DNA of 64,000 nt, from NCBI GenBank assembly GCA_900768505.1, contig CAAGED010000056.1, forward strand, positions 46,296 through 110,295, in the 5' to 3' direction. A program made the translations under genes and the position numbers. The stretch is from Lentisphaeria bacterium. GTDB taxonomy: Bacteria > Verrucomicrobiota > Lentisphaeria > Victivallales > Victivallaceae. Shown piece after piece: positions 11,301 to 19,181 of this stretch (positions within the stretch are counted from its first letter, which is position 1; the number at the start of each line of letters is the position of its first letter). The notes beneath the pieces are model-generated. The model ran no database searches. It was not told the origin of the DNA and saw only the letters and a list, made by a program, of their open reading frames with translations.

Positions 11301-12954
11301 TCGGGTAGCCGCCAAGTCGGAAATTGACAGTGCCACCCAGGAGGGGCGCGAGGTTAAATATGCCAAATTCCCCATCGGCATCAAGGGTATTACCGAAACC
11401 GCACGCAGCAAGGGATATCCGATTCAATTGAAAAACCGTCCGGTATTGTCGCCGGAGGATCAGTTGGAACGTGGAGTGTTTACTGGTGTGGTGCGTCTGC
11501 AGTTGGGATCGCCAACGGATGAAATCAACGATGTGGTGGACAGCAATAATACATTTGATATTATGAGTCAGAATGATTTGCGTAATGCGGACGCCTTTAA
11601 AGTACCCACTATCATTGTAACCGGGTCTGATCAGATCGTTGTGGAGGTGGTGGACGAAGAGGATAAGGTGCTGGCCACCAGATCGGCGCAGATGCGTACT
11701 GACGGTACACTGGAAATTATGGACAATAAATTTATTTCCCCGGTGGAATCGGTGCATATCGGGCAGAATTTCTATCTGAAGGTGGTTGACCCCGATCGGG
11801 ATCTTACTGCCAGTCGCGACGAGGTGAAAGTGCATGCCAAGAGCGGGCTGGGCGATGAAATTGATCTGGTGCTGACCGAAACACTGCCCCACTCTGGAGT
11901 TTTCACCGGCAGTGTGAAGCCGGAATTGTTCCTGCCGAACGGCGAGTCGAAGGCTCCAGTGCCAAATGACGGTATACTCCACTCCACCTTTGGCGACAAG
12001 ATTGAATTTACCTACGTTGACCCTATGCCGCTGGCCGGAACGCAACCCATGGAAGTTAAGATTGCCGGCTCCATTGTGCTTGGCGCGGATGGCGAAATTG
12101 CCTCCTTCACCAAGCGCTTCAAAGATTCGGAAATGGCGGTAAAGACTAACTTTCTCATGGCCGAGGCTCTCTTTGAAATGGCCAAGAGCCACCGCAAACT
12201 CAATAAGGAAGAGGTGGCCAACGAGGAAATTGCCCGGGGCAAGCGCATATTGGAAGAGGCGTTGCGGGATTATCCGGATACCAGCTTGAAGGCGCAGGGG
12301 GAATTCTTATTGGCCAACCTGGCGCAGCAGTTGAAGAATTATCAGGAGGCGGTCGGGCGCTATTCAATTGTAATCAACCGTTACCCGGAGAGTGAATACG
12401 CCGCCAAGGCACAATTCCAAAAGGCTCAGTGTCTGGAGAATATGGGACAGAACGAGCAGGCGTGCGAAGAATATGTGCGTTTGACCTATCTCTACCCGGA
12501 TAACCCGCTGGCGGCGGATGCCAAGGTGCGGCTGGGTAATTTCTACTACAAAAATAAACGCTACAAGTCGGCGGCGACGATTTTCCGGAAATTCAGCGAA
12601 AACCATCCAGCTCATGCGCTGGCGGCTCGCAGTCTCTTTCTGGCGGCTCACTCCGAATTACGTTATTTAAAGGAGATGGGAGAGCAGGCGGAAGCGGAAA
12701 AACGCACTTTTGTGGCAGATTATTCCGATGCCGTCAAAACCTTTGAGGAGTTGATTAAAAAGTACGATGAGGACAAGGATCTGCGCGCCGAAGCCATGTA
12801 CTGGCTGGGCGACACTTACTTCAACAGTGCCAAGTCCGGCAATAAGAAGGGGTTCGAGAAGAGTTATCAGGTTTTCACCACACTGACGTTTGAATATCCG
12901 GAATCCAAGTGGGCAAAAATGGCTCGCGGACGGCTGGCGGATGTAGGTAAATAA
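5347..12954 (+). CDS. Giant secreted TPR protein with repeated beta-type modules
   Basis: A 2535-aa protein. A signal peptide occupies about residues 1-27 (ending SAAAAEP). Residues about 28-1200 are helical, TPR-like repeats (LLKEKKYSEAGALLEAQL is one). Then come several modules of about 100 residues, starting near 1221, 1356, 1799 and 2132. Their shared marks are a D-x-D early strand, an LTExxPxSGxFxG centre (LTESAPYSGVFVG, LTETLPHSGVFTG) and a GDxIxxxYxD end (GDKIEIKYED, GDTITVSYLD, GDKIEFTYVD). A section near 1540-1660 resembles a PA14/CBM-type beta domain. The last 300 residues are clear TPRs of BamD/YbgF type. GGAG and AAGG lie upstream of the ATG. It leads the cluster that includes a TolQ/TolR motor, which suggests a periplasmic or outer-membrane scaffold. 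No enzymatic motif was recognised. Confidence 0.85.
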   Translation: MIKFGIASRFNFMVATLLLTSLSAAAAEPAVEQARQLLKEKKYSEAGALLEAQLNSGKPSADLLRVAMEAKLLSGDIVFASRLAAEALKTTKNQDMELIRRAAEIAALAGDSKLALSRYYTYCMNVKERDANFIEALNYVVEEGINGDVFAMQMELNSPVSNGLYAYNFYNKLLENREFDQAARVLPLMLKLYGNNQVIFNEIFRSINRAKANISDKEKLRILDIVSKMAIGDKVRIGELNSLLYEFYKSINDEEKSAFALEFIKNSGKPLEWQFFQSPFNASVGKLLSNAAIREQADKYLALEKVYRSEPRYYYEYVLNILRSPKIFANPADPALTTDQMIQLYVQTAKLFDNKLPDDKLCNEIVNNLLKEDKPAQIKFLSSNIASLRPNWVSNLFAMDLGNVKNYYPRYLAAQSSAYGKEQAKWNVISQLREAKLKNEHREALLSYMLFNPNFDRNMISNELVHSQFCTPDEALAMLAQVYDQQGANENMEKFVDWMLTHNKFKDNQAAKNFAADVKAKRPGKNVSIATYTQLLNLPVNKENVNAIMNLCEVYAKSCPGIVPGSLEKANDMQEYLNYKVWECNSRIKDNDKVLQYAKTWAPKLKQTGNTWTTTLRDVFEKESDRRGKTLYQIVPAYVALLQSGQNPNDAWQELRTFCHNNVTPEKTDVSLYAPIYGKFDNFTMEFIRTTRSSWSPEFFNKQLKLAADAYPESTSYDIYNNFLNFVNNDNYGKLVDFDTAKAMLDKFMAIEKYNNFANYDRRYVMINFLFQGGKTDDALKLINYYFGVVAKYNRLERLNAIRSLLYNFWNVPAKVSAPALLEYARAYEALTVQERKLHQVPGRMVEQLNWFANNKEAPKEHKEFFGKFYARVMEDLVAGNVQVQNWDMMFYAEPVAAQIELDCKNKDAYKAARGAALLLKILRSDTDLYRGMNATRRTVKALEEAKFDQIAYSYLTNISKLRTNVGEAVRNDYTAYIAKLSRNIPGIVPVDKSDPAYPLFAAMQELAEGNTKLAWNQTRDKVDLLTKRYKEFDTGFVIWVVDQLRKQKMYKEGTNLAMTVWLDEEKLDPEDAALLGLYKGDLYRDMKNIPAAKIEYEALLSNSRYNKTIAAKPAKFRIVELLIMTQDFSGARLMLERLIDSGSLEEQADAYYMLASLEFEQKEYESAVDYLKQVFKRVHGHVDGRLLEGKLRIVTRNLSSYEIPIGPKRLQTIAIPGKDLDFQIQDNDLSIARGSKAIPVIVTTSDGKDSEKIELMASAEDSTLFSGKISTSLGKAVPNNLLLELNGNDKVEYVIDPEFQKAYKLNYPSKMLEVKSAARLEASAKRIMSEQEKNEMEQGSTLDLVRAARLEKTVRPGSPIYIQVTDPDCNTGATPGKVTVDLNATSGDEIKNFELTESAPYSGVFVGVVPTSVPFPAANASDAQEDCDINAVINFNKSGSWLSLPDGNKPKYLEVDTMSSYNFKTIELKMNPETVKKFTVSAALEQKEELLGEYPANQEEARGGLKIRVVESSEAALDRMQGIFARANAKTYYADTPEFKRENSDQKGRQGWFIYEMSGTFYVPENMEIDLKFLHPLTNQHWLVNYLLVDDKVVLGYGAANAQNLENVSTIFLSKGIHTMKLYGRDYHADTMFAVGYAKADGTFELLPEEWFSVGMSEELFNYLKPKGEITKSPEGFNLTLSEPARYRKVKFNFEDFTGNQLAVKEVAAFDENGARILPVEQDLATGKNNQILEVAAGDKIEIKYEDRRRLDDTRPSLKENLSSSFANGSIDLSYEEVSVSPEGYPSTKYSPAKRVQNGDTLMVVVNDADEDRGLDNQTLTVHVNSSSGEKLDLDLAFDRSKNSFMQIFKLGEVTGGDTIKFSPGDTITVSYLDKENNSPGIPVERSYSVTATEGGQPEIVIFNTDVKPVEDKSQLALRKIAQMRDNGDKREDIKIFKDQIEATILRDAQNDKNVPVVIAGKAPLLFEVNYPEMAKHADSKITIRVAAKSEIDSATQEGREVKYAKFPIGIKGITETARSKGYPIQLKNRPVLSPEDQLERGVFTGVVRLQLGSPTDEINDVVDSNNTFDIMSQNDLRNADAFKVPTIIVTGSDQIVVEVVDEEDKVLATRSAQMRTDGTLEIMDNKFISPVESVHIGQNFYLKVVDPDRDLTASRDEVKVHAKSGLGDEIDLVLTETLPHSGVFTGSVKPELFLPNGESKAPVPNDGILHSTFGDKIEFTYVDPMPLAGTQPMEVKIAGSIVLGADGEIASFTKRFKDSEMAVKTNFLMAEALFEMAKSHRKLNKEEVANEEIARGKRILEEALRDYPDTSLKAQGEFLLANLAQQLKNYQEAVGRYSIVINRYPESEYAAKAQFQKAQCLENMGQNEQACEEYVRLTYLYPDNPLAADAKVRLGNFYYKNKRYKSAATIFRKFSENHPAHALAARSLFLAAHSELRYLKEMGEQAEAEKRTFVADYSDAVKTFEELIKKYDEDKDLRAEAMYWLGDTYFNSAKSGNKKGFEKSYQVFTTLTFEYPESKWAKMARGRLADVGK

Positions 12955-13051
12955 TTCGTAAAAAAATAGGTTTTATTGCCGGAGAGTAGTATTTTTACCA
13001 AACGGCGGCGGAGAATTTGAATTAATATAACATAAGGTTGATGGCGGAATA

Positions 13052-14626
13052 ATGTTTATCGGAAAATGTTTTAAATACGGCGCACTGCTTACCGCATTGG
13101 TTTGCGCAACTGGAGTTGAGGTTAAAGCAACGGATTACTTCCGGGTGGTCAAGGCTGAACAAATCAAGCAGATGAATACTTTTGAGCGGGCGCAGTACCA
13201 GAAGGCGCTGGAATTGCTCAATAAGCAGCAGTTCAAGGCGGCGGCGGTGGAATTTGAGCGATTCAAAACCCAATTCATGAGTTCCGAAATGCTGCCATAC
13301 ATGCTCTTTCTCAAAGGATATGCTTTGCAGCGCAACAATGATCGCAACGCAGCCATAAAGGTCTACAATGAGGTGATTGACTTTTTCGGCGGTGATATCG
13401 ATGTGGCCGCCGTGGCCATGTATTACCGGGGACTGGCGGCACTGGAGAACGGCGATTACCAAAAGGGAATGAGCTCCATGAAGGAGTTGGTGGACGATGT
13501 GGATTATCAGAAGGAACCCATCGCCGGAGAGGCGTTGATCGCCTTGTCGGACAACTATTGGCGTTTAAATGACTCGGCACGGGCAGTGCAGTATTTAAAC
13601 CAGATTATCCGGGATTTTTCCAAGACAACGCCGGCGGCGGCGGAAAATGCCCGTTTTCAGCTTTGCGCGTATTATTTGTTTAACGGCAGGGGCGATGAGC
13701 TGGTAAATTGGTATGTGGAGAAAGTCGGAGATGATAAAAAAAGCGTGGACGAGCGGCGTTGTGAGGCCTTGAAAATGGCTTGTGACAGTGTTTTTTATCG
13801 CTACTGGCAATATTACAACAAGCCGGAGCGGTTTTGCTCCAAGGGCAAAGCTGCCAAGCCGGGTGTCGAACTCTACAAATTGATGCAGAAGCATCGAAGT
13901 TCGTTTGAAAAAAATAATGACATGTGGAATTTTTACTACCGTTACGCCCGGTTGTGCAGTCAATATGCCAAGAATCCGGCGAAGGAATTGGATTCGTTGA
14001 TGGTGGAGGCGGCAAAGTATATTGATTCGGTCAAGGATGAAAAACTCCGTCAGAAATATTACTCTGATTTGGAAAATATGCTGCGGGAAAACAATATGTT
14101 CGCCGCCGCCCGTTACATCAATGGGAAAATCAGCGACAAAATTCAGGCGGCTAAAAACGAATATTACACCTTGCAGCGGGAGGAGAAGTGGGAGGATGCA
14201 CTGAAGTATTTAGCGACGGTGCGGGATAACTTCAAAACCCAAAGCGAATTTGTGATTTGGACTAAGTGGGAGCAGGCGTGGGTTTTAAAGGAGCGGCAGC
14301 GTAAATACGATGAGGCGATAAAGGTTTATCAGGAGATTGCCCAGCCGCCGCGGACGTTGTGGGAAATTCAGGAGTGTTACTACCGCAACAACAACCTGGA
14401 AAAGGCACTCTCTACCCTGATCGAAATCGAAAACGCATTCCCTGATGACGGCGCCGAGGCGGCATGGCGGCGGGCGGAGTATTATGATCGGGGAGGCAAT
14501 AAGGATATGGCGGTTAAAGAGTGCCGGGGGATTATGAAAAAGTATCCCAGTACTCCGGCTTCCAGCCGTTCTCACCAGATGTTGGAGAAATACGGTATCG
14601 AAACCGGCGGCGCAGTGGCTGATTAA
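13052..14626 (+). CDS. Secreted TPR protein
   Basis: A 524-aa protein with a signal peptide at about residues 1-27 (positive start, hydrophobic ALLTALVCATG, cleavage near KATDY). The mature part is almost wholly helical TPR repeats. Examples are ALELLNKQQFKAAAVEFERF near residue 50, YRGLAALENGDYQKGM near 130 and DSARAVQYLNQIIRDF near 175; further repeats run to the C-terminus, including EAIKVYQEIAQ and AVKECRGIMKKYP. It lies about 100 bp after the giant TPR gene and 35 bp before the next TPR gene, so it is probably co-transcribed. TPR proteins of this kind act as periplasmic scaffolds; the partner is unknown. It lacks the beta-type modules of its neighbours. Confidence 0.85.
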   Translation: MFIGKCFKYGALLTALVCATGVEVKATDYFRVVKAEQIKQMNTFERAQYQKALELLNKQQFKAAAVEFERFKTQFMSSEMLPYMLFLKGYALQRNNDRNAAIKVYNEVIDFFGGDIDVAAVAMYYRGLAALENGDYQKGMSSMKELVDDVDYQKEPIAGEALIALSDNYWRLNDSARAVQYLNQIIRDFSKTTPAAAENARFQLCAYYLFNGRGDELVNWYVEKVGDDKKSVDERRCEALKMACDSVFYRYWQYYNKPERFCSKGKAAKPGVELYKLMQKHRSSFEKNNDMWNFYYRYARLCSQYAKNPAKELDSLMVEAAKYIDSVKDEKLRQKYYSDLENMLRENNMFAAARYINGKISDKIQAAKNEYYTLQREEKWEDALKYLATVRDNFKTQSEFVIWTKWEQAWVLKERQRKYDEAIKVYQEIAQPPRTLWEIQECYYRNNNLEKALSTLIEIENAFPDDGAEAAWRRAEYYDRGGNKDMAVKECRGIMKKYPSTPASSRSHQMLEKYGIETGGAVAD

Positions 14627-14661
14627 GCAAATAATTTATACTTCGGAAAAATGGAGATATT

Positions 14662-16941
14662 ATGGATATGAAATCTGACAATTTGACCAAATGGCTGCGG
14701 CCGGTGGCGTTATCCGCGGTAATTTTCGGCGCTTTTGCGTTGGAGAATGATTTGAGCGCCGCGGACGAGGCTCCGGCGAAGAGCCGCACCCGCCGCCGGG
14801 CTTCCGGAGGAGATTCCAATGCGGAATACGCCGCTCAGGAGCAGTTGAAAAAAGGATTGGATTTATTGGAGGCCAAGCAGGATGACCGGGGAGTCAAATT
14901 GCTGATGAGTATCGGGCAGATGTATCCCGGAAGCCGGGCGGCCTTGCAGGCGGATATGGTACTTGGAAATTTTTATCTGGAGAAGCGGCAGTACGACTTG
15001 GCACTGAAGCGTTTTCTGAACGGAGAAAAAAGCGATAACCCGGAGATTCAGGCCGAGGCATACTACAAAATCGGTATTTGCCACTACAATGCCGGCGCAT
15101 TCAGTCAGGCGTTCATGTCGCTGCGTCAGGTTACAAATAAATATGCGGACAGCGTTTACGCCAATGAAGCATATTATTATATCGGATTATGCCACTTCCG
15201 GCTTAATCGCTGGTCGCAGGCCGTGGAGGCGCTGGAGCGGGTGGGAACCAGTGTGCCGCCCATCGACTTGAAAAAGCAGCACTCCGGCATAATCGACAAG
15301 GCGGAGGCGGGCCAGCGGCTTTTTGTGAAAATTTATGATGAGGATTTGACCGTGCTCAAGCAGGAGGGAGAGCGACTCTTTGTAGAGTTGAGCAATGCCA
15401 ACGGCGATGCGGAAAAAATCGAATTGGAACTTCTGGGCCGGGATGGCGCCACCTATATTGGTTCAATCCCCTGCGAACCGGGAGAGGTTAAGAAAAATGA
15501 CAATATTCTCCAAACAAAAGGCGGCGACACCGTCACCATAAAATATCAGGATACTCACACTAAGGATGGTAGGCCGGCGGAACTCTCCGCTAAAGTGGAT
15601 TTGGTTTCCACTGCGGCAATCGGCTTTACCGATGGAGCGTTTCAGGAATACAGCGGTGCGCTTTTTGGCAATCAGGAGTTTTTTATGCGGGTTCGGGATC
15701 TGGATTGCGATGTAAGCGGTCAACCGGACAAGGTGAAAGTCAAAGTTACCTCCATGTATAAAGTCGAAAAGCCGGAAGAGGATTTAGCCAGTCGCGGCAT
15801 TGATTTCGAACGGGAAGAGGAGGAGTTCGTAATCCGGGATACCCGGGAGTACGAGCTTACTGAGAGTGCGCCCCGAAGCGGTATTTTTGTCGGCATGGGC
15901 AAGAGCGCGGTGGTAAGCGACCGGGGTGGTGTAACCACTGAAAATGCGCTGAACGTGGAGAAGGGGGATGTTGTCACCATCGAATACGTGGATGAAAAAA
16001 GTTTACTCTCCGACGAATCGCAGACAAAAATTTACAAGGCGACTCTCCTGACCGGTGAAATTAAGGATGTTAAAATCGAACATCGTTTCGTGGAAGATCC
16101 CGACGTACGGGCCGACAAGAATCTGCTGGAGGCGCAGATATTATTGCAGCTGGGCGAAATATTTAAAGAGGTCGGTCTGCTGGATCATGCAAACCGCAAG
16201 GCGGAGGAGGGGTTGACTCGGGTTGAAGATGTGCTGCTCAGCAACAAGGACAATAATCTGGGACGTGACACCATCGAGAAAGCATTTAACGTGAAGTGGG
16301 AGCTGCTGATTGTGCAGAACAAAATTCCGGAGGCGATTCAGGTGTGCAGTACGCTGATTCGGATGTTCCCGGATTCTTCGCTGGTGGATCGGGCTTTGAT
16401 GAAGATCGGCGAAGCAAAAATTATGGAAAATACCCCCCGCTCCATCGTGGAGGGATTGAATATTTATCGCGGTATTTTGCAGTTGATGAAATCCGACCTC
16501 AAGGCGGAGGCTCAATACCGGATTGCCGAGACCCGGGAGAAGCAGGCGCGGGCGGAGACGCTGCTGCGTCAGAAAGACAATCCGGAATATCGCCCCAATT
16601 ACAGCAACATAATGCTGGAGTATAAAAAGTGCGCCGATAATTATCCGGATTCGATTTTTGCCGGAAAATCCTTGGAGAAGATTGCCGACTTCTACATTGA
16701 AGTGGAGGATTACCCCCGGGTGGTTGAACTTATGCAGCAGGTGTTTACCGATTATCCGGATGCTGAATTTTTGGATTCCATGCTGCTCAAGTGGGCAATT
16801 GCCTCCTATCAGCTGGGAGATTTGCAAACCTCCCTGGCCAAGTGTGAGCAACTGCTTAGCGATTATCCGAATTCCGAAGCCACCCGCAAGTCGGCGGCGA
16901 TTAAGGCGCGGATTGATAAAATGGTGCAGGCACGGCAGTAA
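14662..16941 (+). CDS. Secreted TPR protein with two beta-type modules
   Basis: A 759-aa protein that looks like a reduced version of the giant protein upstream. A likely signal peptide covers residues 1-33, and a basic RTRRRASGG stretch follows. TPR repeats occupy about 55-200 (YDLALKRFLNGEK, YNAGAFSQAFMSLRQV, LNRWSQAVEALERV). Two modules follow. The first, about 216-300, has VKIYDEDLTV and GDTVTIKYQD. The second, about 335-447, has VRDLDCD, LTESAPRSGIFVG and GDVVTIEYVD. TPRs resume from about 480 to the C-terminus. The shared modules show that the two genes are related by duplication or domain sharing. A GGAG site precedes the ATG. It lies directly before the ExbB/ExbD genes, which suggests it contacts the motor or its periplasmic arm. 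Confidence 0.85.
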   Translation: MDMKSDNLTKWLRPVALSAVIFGAFALENDLSAADEAPAKSRTRRRASGGDSNAEYAAQEQLKKGLDLLEAKQDDRGVKLLMSIGQMYPGSRAALQADMVLGNFYLEKRQYDLALKRFLNGEKSDNPEIQAEAYYKIGICHYNAGAFSQAFMSLRQVTNKYADSVYANEAYYYIGLCHFRLNRWSQAVEALERVGTSVPPIDLKKQHSGIIDKAEAGQRLFVKIYDEDLTVLKQEGERLFVELSNANGDAEKIELELLGRDGATYIGSIPCEPGEVKKNDNILQTKGGDTVTIKYQDTHTKDGRPAELSAKVDLVSTAAIGFTDGAFQEYSGALFGNQEFFMRVRDLDCDVSGQPDKVKVKVTSMYKVEKPEEDLASRGIDFEREEEEFVIRDTREYELTESAPRSGIFVGMGKSAVVSDRGGVTTENALNVEKGDVVTIEYVDEKSLLSDESQTKIYKATLLTGEIKDVKIEHRFVEDPDVRADKNLLEAQILLQLGEIFKEVGLLDHANRKAEEGLTRVEDVLLSNKDNNLGRDTIEKAFNVKWELLIVQNKIPEAIQVCSTLIRMFPDSSLVDRALMKIGEAKIMENTPRSIVEGLNIYRGILQLMKSDLKAEAQYRIAETREKQARAETLLRQKDNPEYRPNYSNIMLEYKKCADNYPDSIFAGKSLEKIADFYIEVEDYPRVVELMQQVFTDYPDAEFLDSMLLKWAIASYQLGDLQTSLAKCEQLLSDYPNSEATRKSAAIKARIDKMVQARQ

Positions 16942-17069
16942 AAAAATGATATTTAGCGGCGGGATATGTTTTGCCGGCGATTGAATAATCTGCTTTTAGT
17001 GGCATATTATCACCGGATAAAAGTCTTTGGGGTATGTAATCAAACCATGAAATAAAAAGGGTTTTTCAA

Positions 17070-17705
17070 ATGTTGCAATATTTTATTGATGGTGGGCCGT
17101 TGATGTGGTTGCTGCTGCTTTGCTCAATCATTGAATTCGCGGTAATTATCGACCGATTCAAGGCATTCAAAAATGCCGATCGAGATATTGTTAAGCTTAA
17201 GGAAATGGTGATCGACAATCTGGCGCAAAATCGTCTGGATGGCGCCGTGGAATGTTGTTTCGCCTGCGGCGGACCGGTGGCGGCAGTGCTGCTTAGCGGT
17301 TTAAAGCGGCTTAAAAGAATGCAGACTTTGGATTTGCCCCGCTCGGAGATGGTGCTGGGAGTGGGTAAAAGCATGGAGGATTTTGCGCCCCATGTGCTGG
17401 AAAGCATGGAAAAACGCTTGGGATTGCTCCCCATTATCGCCAGTATCGCGCCGCTGCTGGGTATGACTGGAACGGTAACTGGTATGATTTCCTCATTTGA
17501 CGCGATGGCGCAGGCGGCATCGTTGGACGGTTCGGCAGTGTCGGCGGGTATTTCCGAAGCGCTGATCACAACGGCGGGCGGTTTGTTGTTTGCCATGCCG
17601 GCGTATATCGCCTACAACATCTTTTCCAAGAAGTTGGATCGATTGGCGATGGATACGGAATCGGCGGCCAACGAGCTGGTGGATTTCATTGCCTTGCAGA
17701 AATAA
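17070..17705 (+). CDS. TolQ/ExbB/MotA-family proton channel subunit
   Basis: A 211-aa membrane protein with three predicted helices: about residues 8-28, 118-140 and 163-185. The family core is intact. IAPLLGMTGTVTGMI at about 128-142 corresponds to the APLLGLLGTVxGMI motif, and the following SEALITTAGGLLFAMPAY matches the third helix of TolQ/ExbB. Proteins of this family form the pentameric stator that, with TolR/ExbD, uses the proton gradient to move a periplasmic partner. Only one TolQ-type gene is present, followed by two TolR-type genes, an arrangement like the AglR-AglQ-AglS motor of myxobacterial gliding. The resemblance is in layout only. Confidence 0.92.
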   Translation: MLQYFIDGGPLMWLLLLCSIIEFAVIIDRFKAFKNADRDIVKLKEMVIDNLAQNRLDGAVECCFACGGPVAAVLLSGLKRLKRMQTLDLPRSEMVLGVGKSMEDFAPHVLESMEKRLGLLPIIASIAPLLGMTGTVTGMISSFDAMAQAASLDGSAVSAGISEALITTAGGLLFAMPAYIAYNIFSKKLDRLAMDTESAANELVDFIALQK

Positions 17706-17725
17706 CTGTTAAATGGATGCTGTAA

Positions 17726-18166
17726 ATGTCAAAAATCAGACCGCGCATTAGAAAAATTTCAGAAATTGAGGTGGGACCATTTTCGGATATTGCCTTTTTG
17801 CTGATAATTTTCTTTATATTGACTACGCAAATCGTGCGTTTCACCGGCGCGCAGGTGGAAATCCCCTCCGGCCAGCAGGCTCAGGAGCAGAGCAGCAAGC
17901 CCAAGCAGATAACCTTGAATCTCAGCGGGGAAAGTGTGACTTATTCGGAGGGTGAACAAGCCGCGCCAATTTCGCTGATACAGTTGCGGGAAAAACTCAT
18001 GGCACTGAACCTGCCGTCACTGGAGGCGGAAAAACGTTGCATAATTGTGGATTCCAAAGATGATGTGCCATATCATTTTTACTTTAAAGTGGTGGGAATT
18101 ATTGATGCCTGCGGTGGAATTCTGAGCATCATAAATGAGGATAATTCGGAAAGCGACGGGTCTTGA
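17726..18166 (+). CDS. TolR/ExbD-family protein (first)
   Basis: A 146-aa protein with a short basic cytoplasmic N-terminus, one membrane helix and a periplasmic domain. The helix, FSDIAFLLIIFFILTTQI, carries the essential Asp at residue 21 that takes part in proton translocation in TolR, ExbD and MotB-like partners. The periplasmic part (ITLNLSGESVTYSEGE, then RCIIVDSKDDVPYHFYF) fits the ExbD fold, with the VDSKDDV strand matching the usual I-aD--v pattern. It follows the TolQ-type gene by 20 bp and overlaps or abuts the next TolR-type gene. Together the three are expected to form one stator complex. Confidence 0.9.
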   Translation: MSKIRPRIRKISEIEVGPFSDIAFLLIIFFILTTQIVRFTGAQVEIPSGQQAQEQSSKPKQITLNLSGESVTYSEGEQAAPISLIQLREKLMALNLPSLEAEKRCIIVDSKDDVPYHFYFKVVGIIDACGGILSIINEDNSESDGS

Positions 18167-18168
18167 AT

Positions 18169-18588
18169 ATGAGTAAATATATGGAACGGCGTCGAAAAAA
18201 TCGTCTTTCAGTAATGGTACCGACCTCGTCAATGGGAGACATCGCATTTCTGCTGATTATTTTTTTCATGTTGACCAGTAAGTTTATGAAGGAATCACAT
18301 ATCGAATACAAATCGCCGGATTCACCGGAGGCAAGGCAGATTGAGGATTCTTCTTACAGCGTGGTTGTCGACCGTAACGGAGTGATTTTCCTTCAAGGCC
18401 AGATCTGCGGTTCGGCCAAGGAGCTGCAGAGCGCAGTGGAGCGGCTGGTAGATGGTAAAAAAGATGCGGTGGTTATGTTGAAAATCGATCGAAATTTGCG
18501 TGAAAAACAGTTTGGCAGTGTCTTGGAATCACTCAGTAAGGCCGGGGTAAAAATTGCCATGGTCGGTGATAAATCAAAAAAATATTAA
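18169..18588 (+). CDS. TolR/ExbD-family protein (second)
   Basis: A 139-aa protein from ATG 18169. A TTG at 18163 that overlaps the preceding stop is an alternative. The cytoplasmic tail is strongly basic (MSKYMERRRKNRL). The membrane helix GDIAFLLIIFFMLTSKF keeps the motor Asp. The periplasmic domain has YSVVVDRNGVIFLQGQ, DAVVMLKIDRNLREKQFG and a final AGVKIAMVGDKSKKY, the standard ExbD strand-helix-strand order. The presence of two distinct TolR-type proteins with one TolQ suggests a heteromeric stator. No separate Shine-Dalgarno is obvious, consistent with coupling to the upstream gene. Confidence 0.9.
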   Translation: MSKYMERRRKNRLSVMVPTSSMGDIAFLLIIFFMLTSKFMKESHIEYKSPDSPEARQIEDSSYSVVVDRNGVIFLQGQICGSAKELQSAVERLVDGKKDAVVMLKIDRNLREKQFGSVLESLSKAGVKIAMVGDKSKKY

Positions 18589-18632
18589 TTTAGAAGCCAA
18601 GAAAAATATTTTATATTTTCAGGAGTAAAACA

Positions 18633-19151
18633 ATGGACGAAGAAAAGGGTATCAATGTTTCAATTAACGGCAGTGAAAACAAAGCGGTTTTTATTCCCAT
18701 GATTTTAAGCGGGGCGACATTGCTGGCGGTAATCATATTTTTTGCCGTTATCAATCATGATATTGACCGTTTGAAAAACCGGCTGGATGAAAATAATAAA
18801 TGCATCAACGATAATTTACAGAGTGCCGTTGCCAAAATGGATGCTACAGAGAGCGTGCTGGTAAGGGCTGTAGGCGAGGTGGAAAATCAGCTTAAAGCAC
18901 CGGAACATCCGCTGCCGGAGGCATTGGAATTGCGTCGAATCACCTTGTCAATTCATAAGGACGGTAAAATTTTTGCCGAAAAGTTTGAGTGCAAAGGAGT
19001 CAAGGCGGCGTTAAATTTAATGGTTGCACTAAACGGACGGAAGCCAATTGTAGTGGCGTTGAAAGCCGAAAACGGTGCGCCGGTTAAAGATTTGCTGCAG
19101 TTGTCAGAGGCCTTGCATAAGAGTAAAATTGCCGTTTTTGTAACGCCGTAG
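18633..19151 (+). CDS. Single-pass membrane protein with cryptic ExbD-like periplasmic domain
   Basis: A 172-aa protein. One membrane helix, about residues 17-40 (PMILSGATLLAVIIFFAVI), is followed by a short coiled-coil-like stretch (IDRLKNRLDENNKCINDN). The C-terminal domain begins LRRITLSIHKDGKIFAEKF and ends PIVVALKAENGAPVKDLLQL ... KIAVFVTP. This order and spacing resemble the ExbD/TolR periplasmic fold, but the motor Asp in the helix is absent. I read it as a non-motor ExbD paralogue or adaptor; this is inference from pattern, not a family match. It has a good AGGAG site and lies 44 bp after the second TolR-type gene. Confidence 0.7.
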   Translation: MDEEKGINVSINGSENKAVFIPMILSGATLLAVIIFFAVINHDIDRLKNRLDENNKCINDNLQSAVAKMDATESVLVRAVGEVENQLKAPEHPLPEALELRRITLSIHKDGKIFAEKFECKGVKAALNLMVALNGRKPIVVALKAENGAPVKDLLQLSEALHKSKIAVFVTP

Positions 19152-19181
19152 CCGGCGATAATCTAATTTGGAGTGCAGCTA

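Noticed and set aside
11014..12192. A 392-codon minus-strand open frame opposite the giant TPR gene
   Set aside because: It is a shadow of the long plus-strand gene: no ribosome site, biased towards His, Asn and Gln, and no recognisable domain.
5347..12954. Reading the giant TPR protein as an adhesin or S-layer protein
   Set aside because: It lacks an S-layer homology domain, LPXTG or autotransporter end. The C-terminal TPRs and motor neighbours favour a scaffold, so no adhesin call was made.
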